Positions 15,489-24,810 are shown, numbered from the stretch's first letter. The stretch: 55,840 bases of DNA from DASVCS01 sp036381495 (GCA_036381495.1 DASVCS010000127.1:1-55840); one strand, 5' to 3'. Numbers and translations: made by a program. Notes: generated from the letters alone by a model not told the origin.

Positions 15489-16628
15489 TCACCAGTCCCT
15501 CAACTCCCGATACAGCGCATCCCGCTCGACCGGCCGCTTCCCCGCGTCCTTCACGATCCGGATGATCTCCTTGAACGTCATCCCTTGCGGCGTCTGTGCG
15601 CCCGCCTCGTGGTAGATCTTCTCCCGCACCACGGTCCCCTCGAGGTCGTCCACCCCGAAGTGCAGCGCGATCTGGCTGACCTTCGGGGTGTTCATGATCC
15701 AGTGGGTCTTGATGTGGTCGAAGTTGTCGAGGAACAGACGCCCGACCGCCAGGTTCTTCAGGTCGTCGAAACCGGTGGTGGCCGTGCCCTGGCGCCCGAG
15801 CCGCGCGCCCAGCTCGTTGTGGTCCGGATGGTACGCCAGCGGGATGTAGGTCAGGAACCCACCCGTCTCGTCCTGCAAATCGCGCAGCATGAGCAGGTGC
15901 TCCACGCGGTCCGCGTACGTCTCGACATGGCCGTACAACATCGTGCAGTTGGTCGGGATCCCGAGGCGGTGCGCCACGCGGTGCACTTCCAGCCACTCCT
16001 CGGCGGCCAGCTTGCGCTCCGCGATCGTCGCGCGCACCGCCTTCGAGAAGACTTCCGCGCCGCCGCCGGGCATCGAATCGAGACCGGCCTCGCGCAGCCG
16101 CACGAGCACGTCCTCGTACGTCGTCTTCTCGATCCGCGCCAGGTGCGCGATCTCGACCGCCGTCAGCGCCTTGACCTCGACGCCCGGGTGCCGCTCCTTC
16201 AGCCCGCGGATCAGCTCCGCGTAGTAGTCGAGGCGCAGCTTCGGGTGCAGCCCTCCCACGATGTGGAACTCGCGGATCGGCGTGTCCTCGACCTGCGCGG
16301 CCTCCGCCCACGCCTCCTCGAGCGCCATCGTGTATGCCCCCTCCTCCTTCGGGCGCCGCGCGAACGAGCAGAATGTACACGTCGCGCGCAGGATGCAGAC
16401 GTTCGTCGGGTTGATGTGCTGGTTCGCGACAATGAACACCCGGTCGCCGTTCCGGCGCCGGTTGGCCAGGTCGGCCAGCGCACCCACGGCGAGGAGGTCC
16501 TTCGTCTCGAAGAGCGCGATCCCCTCCTCGACCGTCAACCGCTCGCCCTCGATCACCTTCTCGGCGATCGGCTCGAGGCGCGGGTCGGAAGGCCGGATCG
16601 TCAACTCATCCGTTATGGCAGAAGACAT
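15489..16628 (-). CDS. mqnE: Aminofutalosine synthase MqnE (radical SAM)
   Basis: Radical SAM enzyme that joins 3-(1-carboxyvinyloxy)benzoate to SAM-derived adenosine in the futalosine menaquinone pathway. ANQHINPTNVC, SFARRPKEEGAYTM, HIVGGLHPKL, SMPGGGAEVFS and TMLYGHVETYADR identify it. The cluster cysteines are Cys78, Cys84 and Cys87, spaced CX5CX2C and not CX3CX2C. The ATG at 16626-16628 gives 379 aa (typical about 370-390); an upstream in-frame extension to 16733 is unlike the family. It is upstream of mqnC in transcription order. Confidence 0.94.
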   Translation of the reverse strand: MSSAITDELTIRPSDPRLEPIAEKVIEGERLTVEEGIALFETKDLLAVGALADLANRRRNGDRVFIVANQHINPTNVCILRATCTFCSFARRPKEEGAYTMALEEAWAEAAQVEDTPIREFHIVGGLHPKLRLDYYAELIRGLKERHPGVEVKALTAVEIAHLARIEKTTYEDVLVRLREAGLDSMPGGGAEVFSKAVRATIAERKLAAEEWLEVHRVAHRLGIPTNCTMLYGHVETYADRVEHLLMLRDLQDETGGFLTYIPLAYHPDHNELGARLGRQGTATTGFDDLKNLAVGRLFLDNFDHIKTHWIMNTPKVSQIALHFGVDDLEGTVVREKIYHEAGAQTPQGMTFKEIIRIVKDAGKRPVERDALYRELRDW

Positions 16629-16784
16629 CGGGCAGTCCCGTGGATTCCCTTGTTCGTAGTGTCGAATCTCCGGGCGGAAGAATAAGGATGGGGGGAGGGG
16701 GAGGCAAGCGATGTGCGGCCTTCGGCGCGCCATCCGTCTCCGTCTCCGCCGCCGCGGCCGCTCCGCACGCCGGCGGCTCCGGCG

Positions 16785-18323
16785 CTACCGCGGGTTGCGC
16801 GCCTCGCTCACGTGCGGCCCGCGCCCGCGCGTCCACAGCACCAGCGCGCCGCCCGCCGCGCCCGCGTCCATCCCGTACAGCGCCGCCGCATCGATCGACG
16901 AGACGAACTCGATGCTCTCGAAGGTGTCCACGCGCAGGTTGCTCAGCAGTTCGAGCGGCCGCGCCACCGCTACGCCATCTACGATGACCGGCACGGCATC
17001 GCAGAACGGAAATTTGCCCTCCGGAGTCCGTAGCCGCTCGACCCGGTGGTTCGATTCGGCGCAGCTGCCTCGTTGGTCGCCGAACCGTGTCGAAAAGGTT
17101 CCACGAGTGATCGTCAGTCCGGGAAAGCGTGACCGCAGGAGGTTCGCGACGGGAGTGCCCCGCCGCTGCGCCTCACGGAGCGCTTCACCCGCCACCACGT
17201 ACGTGCTCGACACCGCGCTCGCGGGCGAGAACAGCCCCCTGCCCCGCCGGCTCTCGACCTCGATCCCCTCGAGCGCGATCGGCCGCGGAGCCAGCTCGAT
17301 GCGCACCACCACCTCCCGGCCCGCCTCGAGTCGCACCGCCTCACGCTGCACCCCGTAGCTCACATGCTCGAGTTCGAGCACCGCCGCGCCCGCCCCCAGC
17401 CCCGCCAGCCGGAACGCACCCGCCGTATCGCTCAGCTCCGTGCGCTCGCCCACCCGCACCACCACGCCCGCCACCGGCGCGCCGCTCGCCGCATCCACCA
17501 CGCGCCCCGAGAGCGCGCCCCTCTCACCCAGCTCCGAGCGCGGCTCCCGCGCGAGCACCGCCAGCCGGCTCGTGCCGAGCCCGAGCCCCACCGCCAGCTC
17601 CGCCCGCGCCACCGGCGCCTCCGGCACGGTGAACGCCACCTCGGCGCTCCCGCCCCCCAACGCCTCCACCTGAGCCCGCACTGCCACGCCCACCGGCACG
17701 CCGCACACCCGGTAGCGCCCGCCCCCGTCCGCGCGCACCACGTCTCCTCGCGCAGCGCCCTCCACACCACCGCGCCCCGCGCCGGCCGCCGCGCTTCCGA
17801 CGCCGCTTCCGCCAGCGCCCGCGCCCGGCTCGCCGTCCGCACCCCGCCCCGCCACCTCCACCGGATCCCACGTCAGCATCACCCACGCACCCGGCAGCGC
17901 CACGCCATGGCCCCCCTCGTAGACCACGCCCACCAGCACCGCCCGCCCGCTCCGGCGCGCCTCCGCCGGACAGCCCGCCGCCAGTACTTCGAGCGCCGAG
18001 GGCGCCCGCAGCACGATCCCACCCACCGCCTCGCCCGCCCCCACCTCGAAGACCTCCGAGAGCGGACCCGTGTGTTCGCCGCCGGCCTCACCCACCACGG
18101 CCGCCTGGAGCCGGTATCGTCCCGGACCCGGCAGCCGCAGCTCGAAGGCGCCGCTGTCGTCTGCCACCGCCTCGGCCCGCCGTACCAGGCCGGTATCGAG
18201 CACGATGATCGTGGCGCCCGCCACGGGCTAGTCCCGGTTGCTGACTACCCGGCCCGCAACCGATTGGGCGGGAAGGCGCATGGGCGCAAGCAGAAGCAGG
18301 AACAGCCAGAGCAAGGGAGCCAT
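16785..18323 (-). pseudogene. TonB-plug / carboxypeptidase-regulatory-like exported protein interrupted by an in-frame TAG
   Basis: From the ATG at 18321-18323 the frame reads a signal peptide (LLWLFLLLLAPMRLPAQ) and SVAGRVVSNRD, then TAG at 18228-18230 (codon 32), then resumes in the same frame with PVAGATIIVLDTG for 480 more codons. The stop splits the first carboxypeptidase-regulatory beta-sandwich. A second such domain follows (GALSGRVVDAASGAPVAGV), then a plug-like C-terminus (ANLLRSRFPGLTI, PVIVDGVAVARPLELL, SIEFVSSIDAAALYG). No barrel follows. This could be a nonsense mutation, an assembly error or amber readthrough. It begins about 156 bp upstream of mqnE on the same strand. Confidence 0.75.
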
Positions 18324-18607
18324 CCGGCGCCGCTGTCGCGCCGCACTCCGGACGCAGGACCGCCGATCGTCGATGCAGGGCTTCCCGGGCAGCGGAGCCT
18401 CGACCCGAGGATTGGGCGTGGCGCGCCGCAGCTCCGCCCTTCGATGCCGGACGTCCGAGGCGCCGTCGTGTCCGCGCACGCACGGTGCGATCACTGGTGT
18501 CAGCATGAGCCGTCTCCCAGTGCCCCCACGCGAGAACATGGCCGGGGCGCCATCATCGCGCTGATGGGCGCCCCGGTTCAGCTCACGAGGACATCCGCTG
18601 ATCCACG

Positions 18608-18898
18608 TTAGATGCAGCCGGAGCCCCTTTCCGGATAAGCGCACGTGTAGTGCTCGTCAATGATGAAGCCTTCATGGTCCGAGCAGAAATCCCATGGCTC
18701 GGGCTCGCACCCATCGTAGGGATCGTCGGCCTGCCGCGCACACGCCTCGCTCACCCGCACCACCGCGCCCAATCCAGCCACGAGCCCGAGGCCTCCTTCC
18801 GAACCACCGAACTCCCAGTGCACAGAAACCGGCACCAGCGCCGCGACCACCGCGACAACACTCAACACGACCGGCGTCCGCAAGCGACGTGCCCACAT
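18608..18898 (-). CDS. Small exported Cys-rich peptide, unknown function
   Basis: 96 aa. Residues 9-27 form a hydrophobic export segment (PVVLSVVAVVAALVPVSV). The mature part has five cysteines (Cys53, 64, 72, 86, 95) and an acidic tail (DDPYDGCEPEPWDFC). The ATG at 18896-18898 follows AGGGAG at a short distance. It lies 30 bp after the broken propeller gene, on the same strand. Small Cys-containing exported peptides beside six-bladed propellers recall the NVEALA peptides of Bacteroidetes, but no sequence match is claimed. The 284 bp between this gene and the next shows nothing recognisable. Confidence 0.55.
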   Translation of the reverse strand: MWARRLRTPVVLSVVAVVAALVPVSVHWEFGGSEGGLGLVAGLGAVVRVSEACARQADDPYDGCEPEPWDFCSDHEGFIIDEHYTCAYPERGSGCI

Positions 18899-18928
18899 GT
18901 CTCCCTGCTGGGTAATGTTGAAAATCGC

Positions 18929-19818
18929 TCACATCCTGTGCGAGCGCGGTACAACAGACGGAATCTCCCAGATACCGACCTGCGGAACTGGCTCTTCGAC
19001 GGCGCCGAAGAGGAGCGAATCATCCGGCGCGACGGCGATGGTCTTCACCCGCCGGTCGAGTTCCAGTTCTCCTACGAACACTCCGTCCCATGTGAACACG
19101 TGAACCACGTTCGGGAGGCGGTCCTCACGCGAGCATGCGCCGCAGAAGAGGGCGTAGATGTACGTATCGGACGCATCGACCGCTACGTATGCCAATTCGT
19201 TGTCGCGCTTCCAGGCGAAGCGGAGCCGTCCTTCCTCGTCGGGCCAGGTTTGATAGGCTGCCTGGACCTCGCGGCATCGATGCGAACTTCTGCCTCGACC
19301 GGCTCGGTGACATCCGGAGGGAGCGAGACCCGGGAAAGCCTCCGGTTCTTGTAGTCGTAGATCCAGAATTCCGCGGGCTCTCCGGGCTCACGAACAATCC
19401 ACATCGGGTCGAGAAACTCGCCCGGCCCACGGCCATGGGTACCGAACCGTCCCACGACCATGCGGGTCGCCAGGTCGACCAGGGCAATGTGCGGGCTGAA
19501 GTAGCGGTCGGTGACCACCAACCAGGGACCGATGACTCGGAGTCCGCTCACGAGCCCGAAAGTGAGCGAATCTCCGATCGTCGCGGTTGCTTCGATCGCG
19601 ATCCGGCGCGATGAACGCTCGACGGCCGACCCGCTGTCGGCTCGCGCGTCGGCGAGCCACACCGTGCTCACGTCGTCGGTCCCGAGTGCGTCCCACGCGG
19701 CGGCTCGATCCCTCTCGCACGCAGTACTTGACGCCGCCAGCACTATCTGAACGCCGGCCAAGAGCCGTCTCGCTACCCCGGCTTCCCTTGACAGGGCAAC
19801 CCAGCCTGGCCGGCTCAT
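18929..19818 (-). pseudogene. Frameshifted six-bladed beta-propeller lipoprotein
   Basis: The first frame starts at the ATG 19816-19818 with a lipoprotein signal (RRLLAGVQIVLAASSTAC, Cys34). It continues with propeller motifs LVVTDRYFSPHIALVDL, GTHGRGPGEFLDP and FWIYDYKNRRLSRV, then loses similarity near 19270 and stops at 19183. The next frame carries the expected ending: AYVAVDASDTYIYALFCG, VVHVFTWDGVFVGELELD and TIAVAPDDSLLFG. The crossover lies near 19270-19280 and needs a one-base shift. The joined product is about 297 aa, shorter than typical family members, so an internal deletion is also likely. Both halves match the BF3164-like (6-bladed propeller) pattern. Confidence 0.75.
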
Positions 19819-20333
19819 CGCTCGGTGGTCTGGAAGCGCAGTCTGCCTGGTCACGAACCCTCCGCGAGAAAGGGGTCGCAAACCGCCACGAACGAGCCCA
19901 TCGATGTGGCCCGTATTGAACCATGTCAAGCATCTTGTTGGAGACGTGCAATGCCGCCCCGCCCGCCGCCCCCCGCGCCCGGGGGGCGCCCCCGGGCGCG
20001 GTCGGTGCCATCCTCTCGATCAGCGCTTCTGAGGATCGGCCGCCGGCGCCGCGGCTCCGGCGACCGCGTGAGTCACGGAACGTGAGTACTGCGGAGGGCT
20101 TCGTGGTGGGACCTGGATCGTGGACGCTGTCGGATGGCACCGCCGACGCCCGATTCATCCGTCCGCACCCGGACCGCCGGCACGACTCGACTCGCGAACC
20201 GCACTGCCGGACCCGTTGCGGCACGGGCCTGCCCCGCGCTAGCTTGTCTGTACGGTACGCGGGCGCTACCACCTGCCGATCACCTGCGAGATGATCCACG
20301 GGTGATGCCTTTCCGCCAGCAGGGAGCGCGGCC
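19819..20333. other. 515-bp divergent intergenic region with a GC hairpin
   Basis: This separates the minus-strand propeller gene from the plus-strand BTAD regulator. It holds an 11-bp perfect stem with a 3-nt loop at 19975-19999 (GCGCCCGGGGG / CCCCCGGGCGC) in a very GC-rich tract. A TTGACA on the minus strand (19924-19929) faces the propeller gene but lacks a good -10. I see no convincing gene; open frames here have low complexity. Confidence 0.5.
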
Positions 20334-23141
20334 ATGATCCGCCTCTACACCCTCGCGGGCATTGATCTCCGAGGGCCGGACGGCAGACCGTTGCGGTCGG
20401 TCCTGGCCCAACCGAAGCGATTCGCGCTGCTCGTGCACCTGGTGCTCACGGCGCGAACCGCGACGGGAACGCGGGATGGCGTGCTGGGGCTCTTCTGGCC
20501 CGAGTCCGCGCCGGACCGGGCGCGTCGCGCGCTGAACCAATCGCTCCACTACCTGCGACGGTCGCTCGGCCCCGGGGTGATCGTGAGTCAGGGCGCGGAA
20601 GGCGTCGGCATCGCCGACGGCGCGCTGTGGTGCGACGCGATCGAATTCCAGGACGCGCTCGCCGAGGGCCGGCTCGCCGAGGCGATGGCCCTCTATCGCG
20701 CCGATCTGTTGGCGGGGTTCTACATCGACGACGCGCCCGGCTTCGAGCGCTGGCTCGAGGACACGAGGTCGCGGCTACGAGAGGGCGCCCGCGCCGCGGT
20801 CCGCGAGCTGACGGAGCGGGATCTGGCGGCGAACGACTTCCCCCGAGCGCTCCACTGGGCGAGGCTGGGCGTCGAACTCGCGCCGCACGACGAGGGCGCG
20901 TTCCGGGATCTCATCCGGGTGCTGGACCGTTCCGGCGACCGTGCCGGCGCACTCGATGTCTTCGAATCGCTGTCACAGCGGCTCGACGCGGAGTTCGGTG
21001 TCGCGCCCGCGCCGGAGACGCTCGCGCTCATCGCGGCCGTGCGGTCCCGGCGCGAGGCGGAGCCGGCCGCGGCCGCGGAACCCCGAGACCGGACGGCGGC
21101 CGCACCGGGCGAGGCCCCTGGCGCTCCGGTCCCGCCTCCTCCCGGCGATGCATCTGGCGCCGGACCGGGTGCGCCCGGCCCCTACCCAGGGGCTCCGCTC
21201 TCTGACGCGGCGGAGACGCCCGAGGCCACCCGCGGCGGCGCGATCGATCCCGCGATTCGCGAACACCCGGCCGCGGACGGGCCGGTCACGACCGAGCGCG
21301 AGCCCCGCCGGCGACGCCGCCTGACCGGCCGGCCGGCCGCCGCGATCATTGCGCTCGCGCTCGCGGGCGCGTTCCTCCTCACGCTCGGGCCCGATGCCGA
21401 TGCGCCGCCGCGAACGGATGAGATGCCGGACTCCATGGCGGCGGCGGACCCCGCGCTGCCGCGCATCGCCGTCCTCCCGTTCCGCGACCTGGGCGACGAC
21501 GGCGAACTCCAGACACTGGCCGACGCCCTCTCGCTGGCGCTCGCCAGCAGACTCGCGCAGGTCCCGGGGCTCGAGGTGATCTCGAGCCGCAGCCTTCCCG
21601 ACACGAACCCCGGCGACCCGCACGTCCGCAACACGGCCTCGGTCCGCACCGATGTTTGCGTGGCCGGAAGCGTCCTCGGATCAGCGGACAGCATCATGAT
21701 CCAGGTCGAGCTCATCGATGCCGCCTCGCGGGTCACGCTCTGGAACACCCGCATCGGCCGGCCGTCGGGCGATCTCTTCGCGCTCGTCGACGACGTCTCG
21801 GCCGACCTGACCTCCGCGCTTCGCGTGCGGCTCGGTCAGTGGGCCCGATCCGAAGAGTTCCATCACCACGCCGCCAGCATCCATGCCCGCGAGCTGGTCC
21901 GGCAAGCACTGAGGCACCGCGACGAGGCGGCTGCGCTCAAACGGGCGGGCGCCCCTTCCTCCGCCATCCAGGTGCTTCGCGCCGCCGACTCGCTCCTGGC
22001 AGAGGCGGAGTACGCGGATTCATCCTGGGTCGATCCCATTGTCCTGCGCGGCTGGACGGCCGCCGAGCGGGGCTGGATCTTCTTCGACCCGCCGTTCCGT
22101 GACTTCGGTCGCACCCGCGAAGCATGGATGCAATCGCTCGCGCACGCCACGCGCGCGCTCGCCCGCGCCCCACGAGACGCAAAGGCGCTCGAACTCCGCG
22201 GCGTCCTCCGCTACTGGCTCTGGCTCCTGACACCGCCGGCGGAGACCACGCCCACGCAACTCCTCGCCTCCGCGGAAACAGACCTCGAACGTGCCGTCGC
22301 CATCGACTCCAGGCGAATCCGGGCGTGGAGCGGACTCGCCAGCATCCTCGATGCCCGCGGCGACTTCGCCGAGGCCAACGTCGCCGCGCAATACGCGTAC
22401 GAGGCGGATGCCTACCTCGAAAACCCCCAGCAGATCCTCAGTATCCTGGTCAAGACCTCGCTCGAGTTGCGCGACGATGCGGACGCGCGCCGCTGGTGCG
22501 ACGAATTGCGCAGGCAATCCACCAGTAGCGCGCCCGCCGCCTATTGCACCCTTTCCATCCTCGCCTGGTCGGTCGCGCCCCCCGATGTCGAGCCCGGCGA
22601 AATCTGGCGCATCATCGATGGAGTCGACCCCGAGCGTGCCGCACGGTCCATCGTGCGTCCACGACTCGAGATGCTCGCCGCCATCATCCTCGCGCGCATC
22701 GGCATGCCCGACAGCGCACGCGCCGTCTTGCAACGCGCACACGAAAGCGCCGGCTCCGATCCCGAGGTCCTCTGGCTCGAAGCCGCCGCGATGCTTCAAC
22801 TCGGAGAATCGGATCGCGCCGCCCGTCTCCTCACACGCTACGTCCAGGCCAACCCGGCCCAGCGAGAGCGGATCCGGCGGAGCCGGATCTTCACGCCGTT
22901 ACACGATCGCCTGTGGCGCCCCGCTCCCCTCGACCGCCCCGGCGCGCCCGCGATCGAGCCCTGGAGCCCACCCGACCATGTGCAACCGGCCGGCCCCGTT
23001 TCGCCGGGCCGGCCGGTTGCACCCGCTCATCAGGGCGCCGTCACGGATAGCAGATCCACTGCCCACCGATCAGTCGGCAGGTATCTTGATCCCCGTACGT
23101 CGGCCCCGTCGGCCCATCCCCGGCACACCCGACGGCCGTAG
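20334..23141 (+). CDS. Membrane-spanning BTAD-type regulator with TolB-like and TPR regions
   Basis: 935 aa, the only large plus-strand gene in the first 53 kb. Residues 1-95 form an OmpR-like winged helix (AQPKRFALLVHLVL, LFWPESAPDRARRALNQSL), and about 100-245 a bacterial transcriptional activation domain of helical repeats. A Pro/Ala linker and RRRRR (325-329) lead to one TM helix (334-352). A TolB/FlgO-like domain follows (ALPRIAVLPFRDLGDD, LADALSLALASRL), then TPR-like helices to about 870. The charge pattern puts the DNA-binding part in the cytoplasm. The ATG is preceded by AGGGAG at about 10 nt. The last 50 or so codons read through a strong hairpin (22980-23022) and over the antisense lipoprotein gene, so the ancestral stop may have been lost. 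Confidence 0.88.
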   Translation: MIRLYTLAGIDLRGPDGRPLRSVLAQPKRFALLVHLVLTARTATGTRDGVLGLFWPESAPDRARRALNQSLHYLRRSLGPGVIVSQGAEGVGIADGALWCDAIEFQDALAEGRLAEAMALYRADLLAGFYIDDAPGFERWLEDTRSRLREGARAAVRELTERDLAANDFPRALHWARLGVELAPHDEGAFRDLIRVLDRSGDRAGALDVFESLSQRLDAEFGVAPAPETLALIAAVRSRREAEPAAAAEPRDRTAAAPGEAPGAPVPPPPGDASGAGPGAPGPYPGAPLSDAAETPEATRGGAIDPAIREHPAADGPVTTEREPRRRRRLTGRPAAAIIALALAGAFLLTLGPDADAPPRTDEMPDSMAAADPALPRIAVLPFRDLGDDGELQTLADALSLALASRLAQVPGLEVISSRSLPDTNPGDPHVRNTASVRTDVCVAGSVLGSADSIMIQVELIDAASRVTLWNTRIGRPSGDLFALVDDVSADLTSALRVRLGQWARSEEFHHHAASIHARELVRQALRHRDEAAALKRAGAPSSAIQVLRAADSLLAEAEYADSSWVDPIVLRGWTAAERGWIFFDPPFRDFGRTREAWMQSLAHATRALARAPRDAKALELRGVLRYWLWLLTPPAETTPTQLLASAETDLERAVAIDSRRIRAWSGLASILDARGDFAEANVAAQYAYEADAYLENPQQILSILVKTSLELRDDADARRWCDELRRQSTSSAPAAYCTLSILAWSVAPPDVEPGEIWRIIDGVDPERAARSIVRPRLEMLAAIILARIGMPDSARAVLQRAHESAGSDPEVLWLEAAAMLQLGESDRAARLLTRYVQANPAQRERIRRSRIFTPLHDRLWRPAPLDRPGAPAIEPWSPPDHVQPAGPVSPGRPVAPAHQGAVTDSRSTAHRSVGRYLDPRTSAPSAHPRHTRRP
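22980..23022. terminator. Strong convergent hairpin at the end of the BTAD gene
   Basis: Perfect 17-bp arms (22980-22996 and 23006-23022, starting GTGCAACCGGCC) around a 9-nt loop. It lies between two converging genes, 18 bp from the lipoprotein stop, as expected for a shared terminator, but there is no T-tract. The BTAD reading frame passes straight through it. Confidence 0.6.
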
Positions 23142-23193
23142 CCAGGAGAACGAGTGTCAGGACACCGAGGAGCCTTCTCCGCAACATCTTCAT
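23041..23193 (-). CDS. 50-aa lipoprotein of unknown function
   Basis: The ATG at 23191-23193 has an excellent GGAGG 6 nt upstream. The product has a basic start (MKMLRRR), a hydrophobic core and a lipobox ending at Cys23 (LLATAVGC). The 27-residue mature part contains GDGPTGPTYGDQ and two cysteines (39 and 48) around LIGGQWI, which could form a disulfide. A longer frame to 23226 exists but lacks the ribosome site. It is antisense to the 3' end of the BTAD gene. The clear signal and ribosome site argue that it is real. Confidence 0.65.
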   Translation of the reverse strand: MKMLRRRLLGVLTLVLLATAVGCAGDGPTGPTYGDQDTCRLIGGQWICYP

Positions 23194-23458
23194 GATGACC
23201 TCCGGGAAGAGACAATAGGGAACCACGGTACCCGGAGCATATCAAATCTTTACAACCGGGCATGGGCAGAACTGCCTAGGCCCGCGTTCGGGTGAACCCT
23301 TCGCGTTTTGAGGCTCCGGACCGGCACCGGGAATGGGCGGGGGGACCCGCCCGCGCTCGCGCACGCGCACGAATCGGAACCGAAACACGCCGTGATGAGG
23401 CGAACCTGGCGTGAGCCACAGCCGTGGCCCTCCATCCCGCCGGGCCCCTCAGCACGGC

Positions 23459-23484
23459 GCCCCCGAGTCCAGGGGCTCGGGGGC
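23459..23484 (-). terminator. Hairpin downstream of fabF
   Basis: GCCCCCGAG and CTCGGGGGC form a 9-bp stem with an 8-nt loop, 32 nt past the fabF stop, at the end of the fatty acid operon. No U-tract follows. The rest of the gap to 23227 shows no gene. Confidence 0.45.
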
Positions 23485-23516
23485 ACCGTGAGAAATTCCG
23501 GAGCGAGGACCGGTGC

Positions 23517-24788
23517 TCACTCGCCGTCCCACCTCCGGAGTGCGAGACACACGTTGTGTCCGCCGAATCCGAACGAGTTGCTGAGTGCGACCCGCACCGG
23601 GGTCTCGATGCGGCGGTTGTGCGCGTAGTCGAGGTCGCACGCCGGGTCCTGCGTGGTGAAGTTGATGGTCGGTGGGATGACGCCGTCCCGACATGCCAGG
23701 ACGGAGATCACGGTCTCGACGGCGCCGGCGGCACCGAGCAGGTGACCGGTCATGGACTTGGTGGAGCCCATGACCAGGCGGTACGCGTCGTCACCGAAGA
23801 CGGCCTTGACCGCGAGCGTCTCGTTGAGGTCGTTGGCCGGGGTCGAGGTACCGTGCGCGTTGATGTAATCGACGTCCGCGGGTGCGATTCCGGCATCGCG
23901 GAGCGCGGCGCGCATGGCGAGCTGTGCGCCCGCGCCCTCCGGTGCCGGTGCCGTGAGGTGATGGGCGTCCGCCGTCTGGCCGACGCCGATGATCTCGCCG
24001 ATGATGCGGGCGCCGCGCCGCTCGGCATGTTCGAGGGACTCGATGACCAGGCAGCCGGCCCCCTCGCCCAGGACGAAGCCGTCGCGCGTGGCATCGAAGG
24101 GGCGGCTCGCGGTTTCCGGCGAGTCGTTCCGCGTCGACAGCGCCTTCATCGACGCGAACCCGGCCATGGTCAGCGGCGTGACGGTCGCCTCCGCGCCGCC
24201 GACCAGCATTGCGTCGGCCTCGCCGCGCTGGACGATGCGGAACCCGGCGGCGACCGCGTGTGCGCTCGAGGCACACGCCGAGACCGTCGCGTAGTTCGGC
24301 CCGCGGAGGCCGTAACGCATCGACACCACTCCGGACGCGATGTCCGAGATGAACATCGGCACGAAGAACGGACTGATCCGCTGGGGTCCCCGCTCGAAGA
24401 GCGTACGGGCCTGTTCCTCGAAGGTCGCGATCCCGCCGATCCCGCTGCCGATGATCACGCCGACGCGGTCGCGGTCGACGCCCTTGAAGCCATCCGCCAG
24501 CCCCGCATCCTCGACGGCCTGTTGTGCGACGGCGAGCGCGAATTGCGCGAAGCGGTCGGTCCGCCGGACCTCCTTGCGGTCCATGTAGCGTTCCGGCTCG
24601 AACCCCTTCACTTCGCAAGCGAATCGGACGGCGAAGTCCTCGGTCGCCTCGAACTGGGTGATCGGCGCGGCACCGCTCTCGCCACGCTGGAGCGCCTGCC
24701 AGGTGCTCTCGACATCAAGGGCCACCGGCGTGACGAGGCCGAGCCCCGTGATCACCACACGGTGGCCCTTCTCGCTCTTTCGTTCCAT
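23517..24788 (-). CDS. fabF: Beta-ketoacyl-ACP synthase II FabF
   Basis: Elongating condensing enzyme of type II fatty acid synthesis. The catalytic triad is Cys172 (SACASSAHA), His312 (NAHGTST) and His349 (SMTGHLLGAAG). RVVITGLGLVTPV opens the thiolase fold and NSFGFGGHN closes it. The ATG at 24786-24788 gives 423 aa, near the usual 413. A GTG at 24801-24803 is an alternative that adds five residues. It is last in the yceD-rpmF-plsX-fabHDG-acpP-fabF operon, 22 nt after acpP. Confidence 0.97.
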   Translation of the reverse strand: MERKSEKGHRVVITGLGLVTPVALDVESTWQALQRGESGAAPITQFEATEDFAVRFACEVKGFEPERYMDRKEVRRTDRFAQFALAVAQQAVEDAGLADGFKGVDRDRVGVIIGSGIGGIATFEEQARTLFERGPQRISPFFVPMFISDIASGVVSMRYGLRGPNYATVSACASSAHAVAAGFRIVQRGEADAMLVGGAEATVTPLTMAGFASMKALSTRNDSPETASRPFDATRDGFVLGEGAGCLVIESLEHAERRGARIIGEIIGVGQTADAHHLTAPAPEGAGAQLAMRAALRDAGIAPADVDYINAHGTSTPANDLNETLAVKAVFGDDAYRLVMGSTKSMTGHLLGAAGAVETVISVLACRDGVIPPTINFTTQDPACDLDYAHNRRIETPVRVALSNSFGFGGHNVCLALRRWDGE

Positions 24789-24810
24789 GGTCGCCGTAAC
24801 CACCCGGCGG

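Noticed and set aside
15189..16685. Plus-strand open frame containing Arg-Ser and Pro-Ser runs
   Set aside because: The runs come from hexamer repeats of element A and the rest is antisense to mqnE.
19923..20294. Plus-strand ORF of 123 codons upstream of the BTAD gene
   Set aside because: Low-complexity Ala/Pro/Arg composition over a GC hairpin and no domain; overlapping frames on the other strand are equally open.
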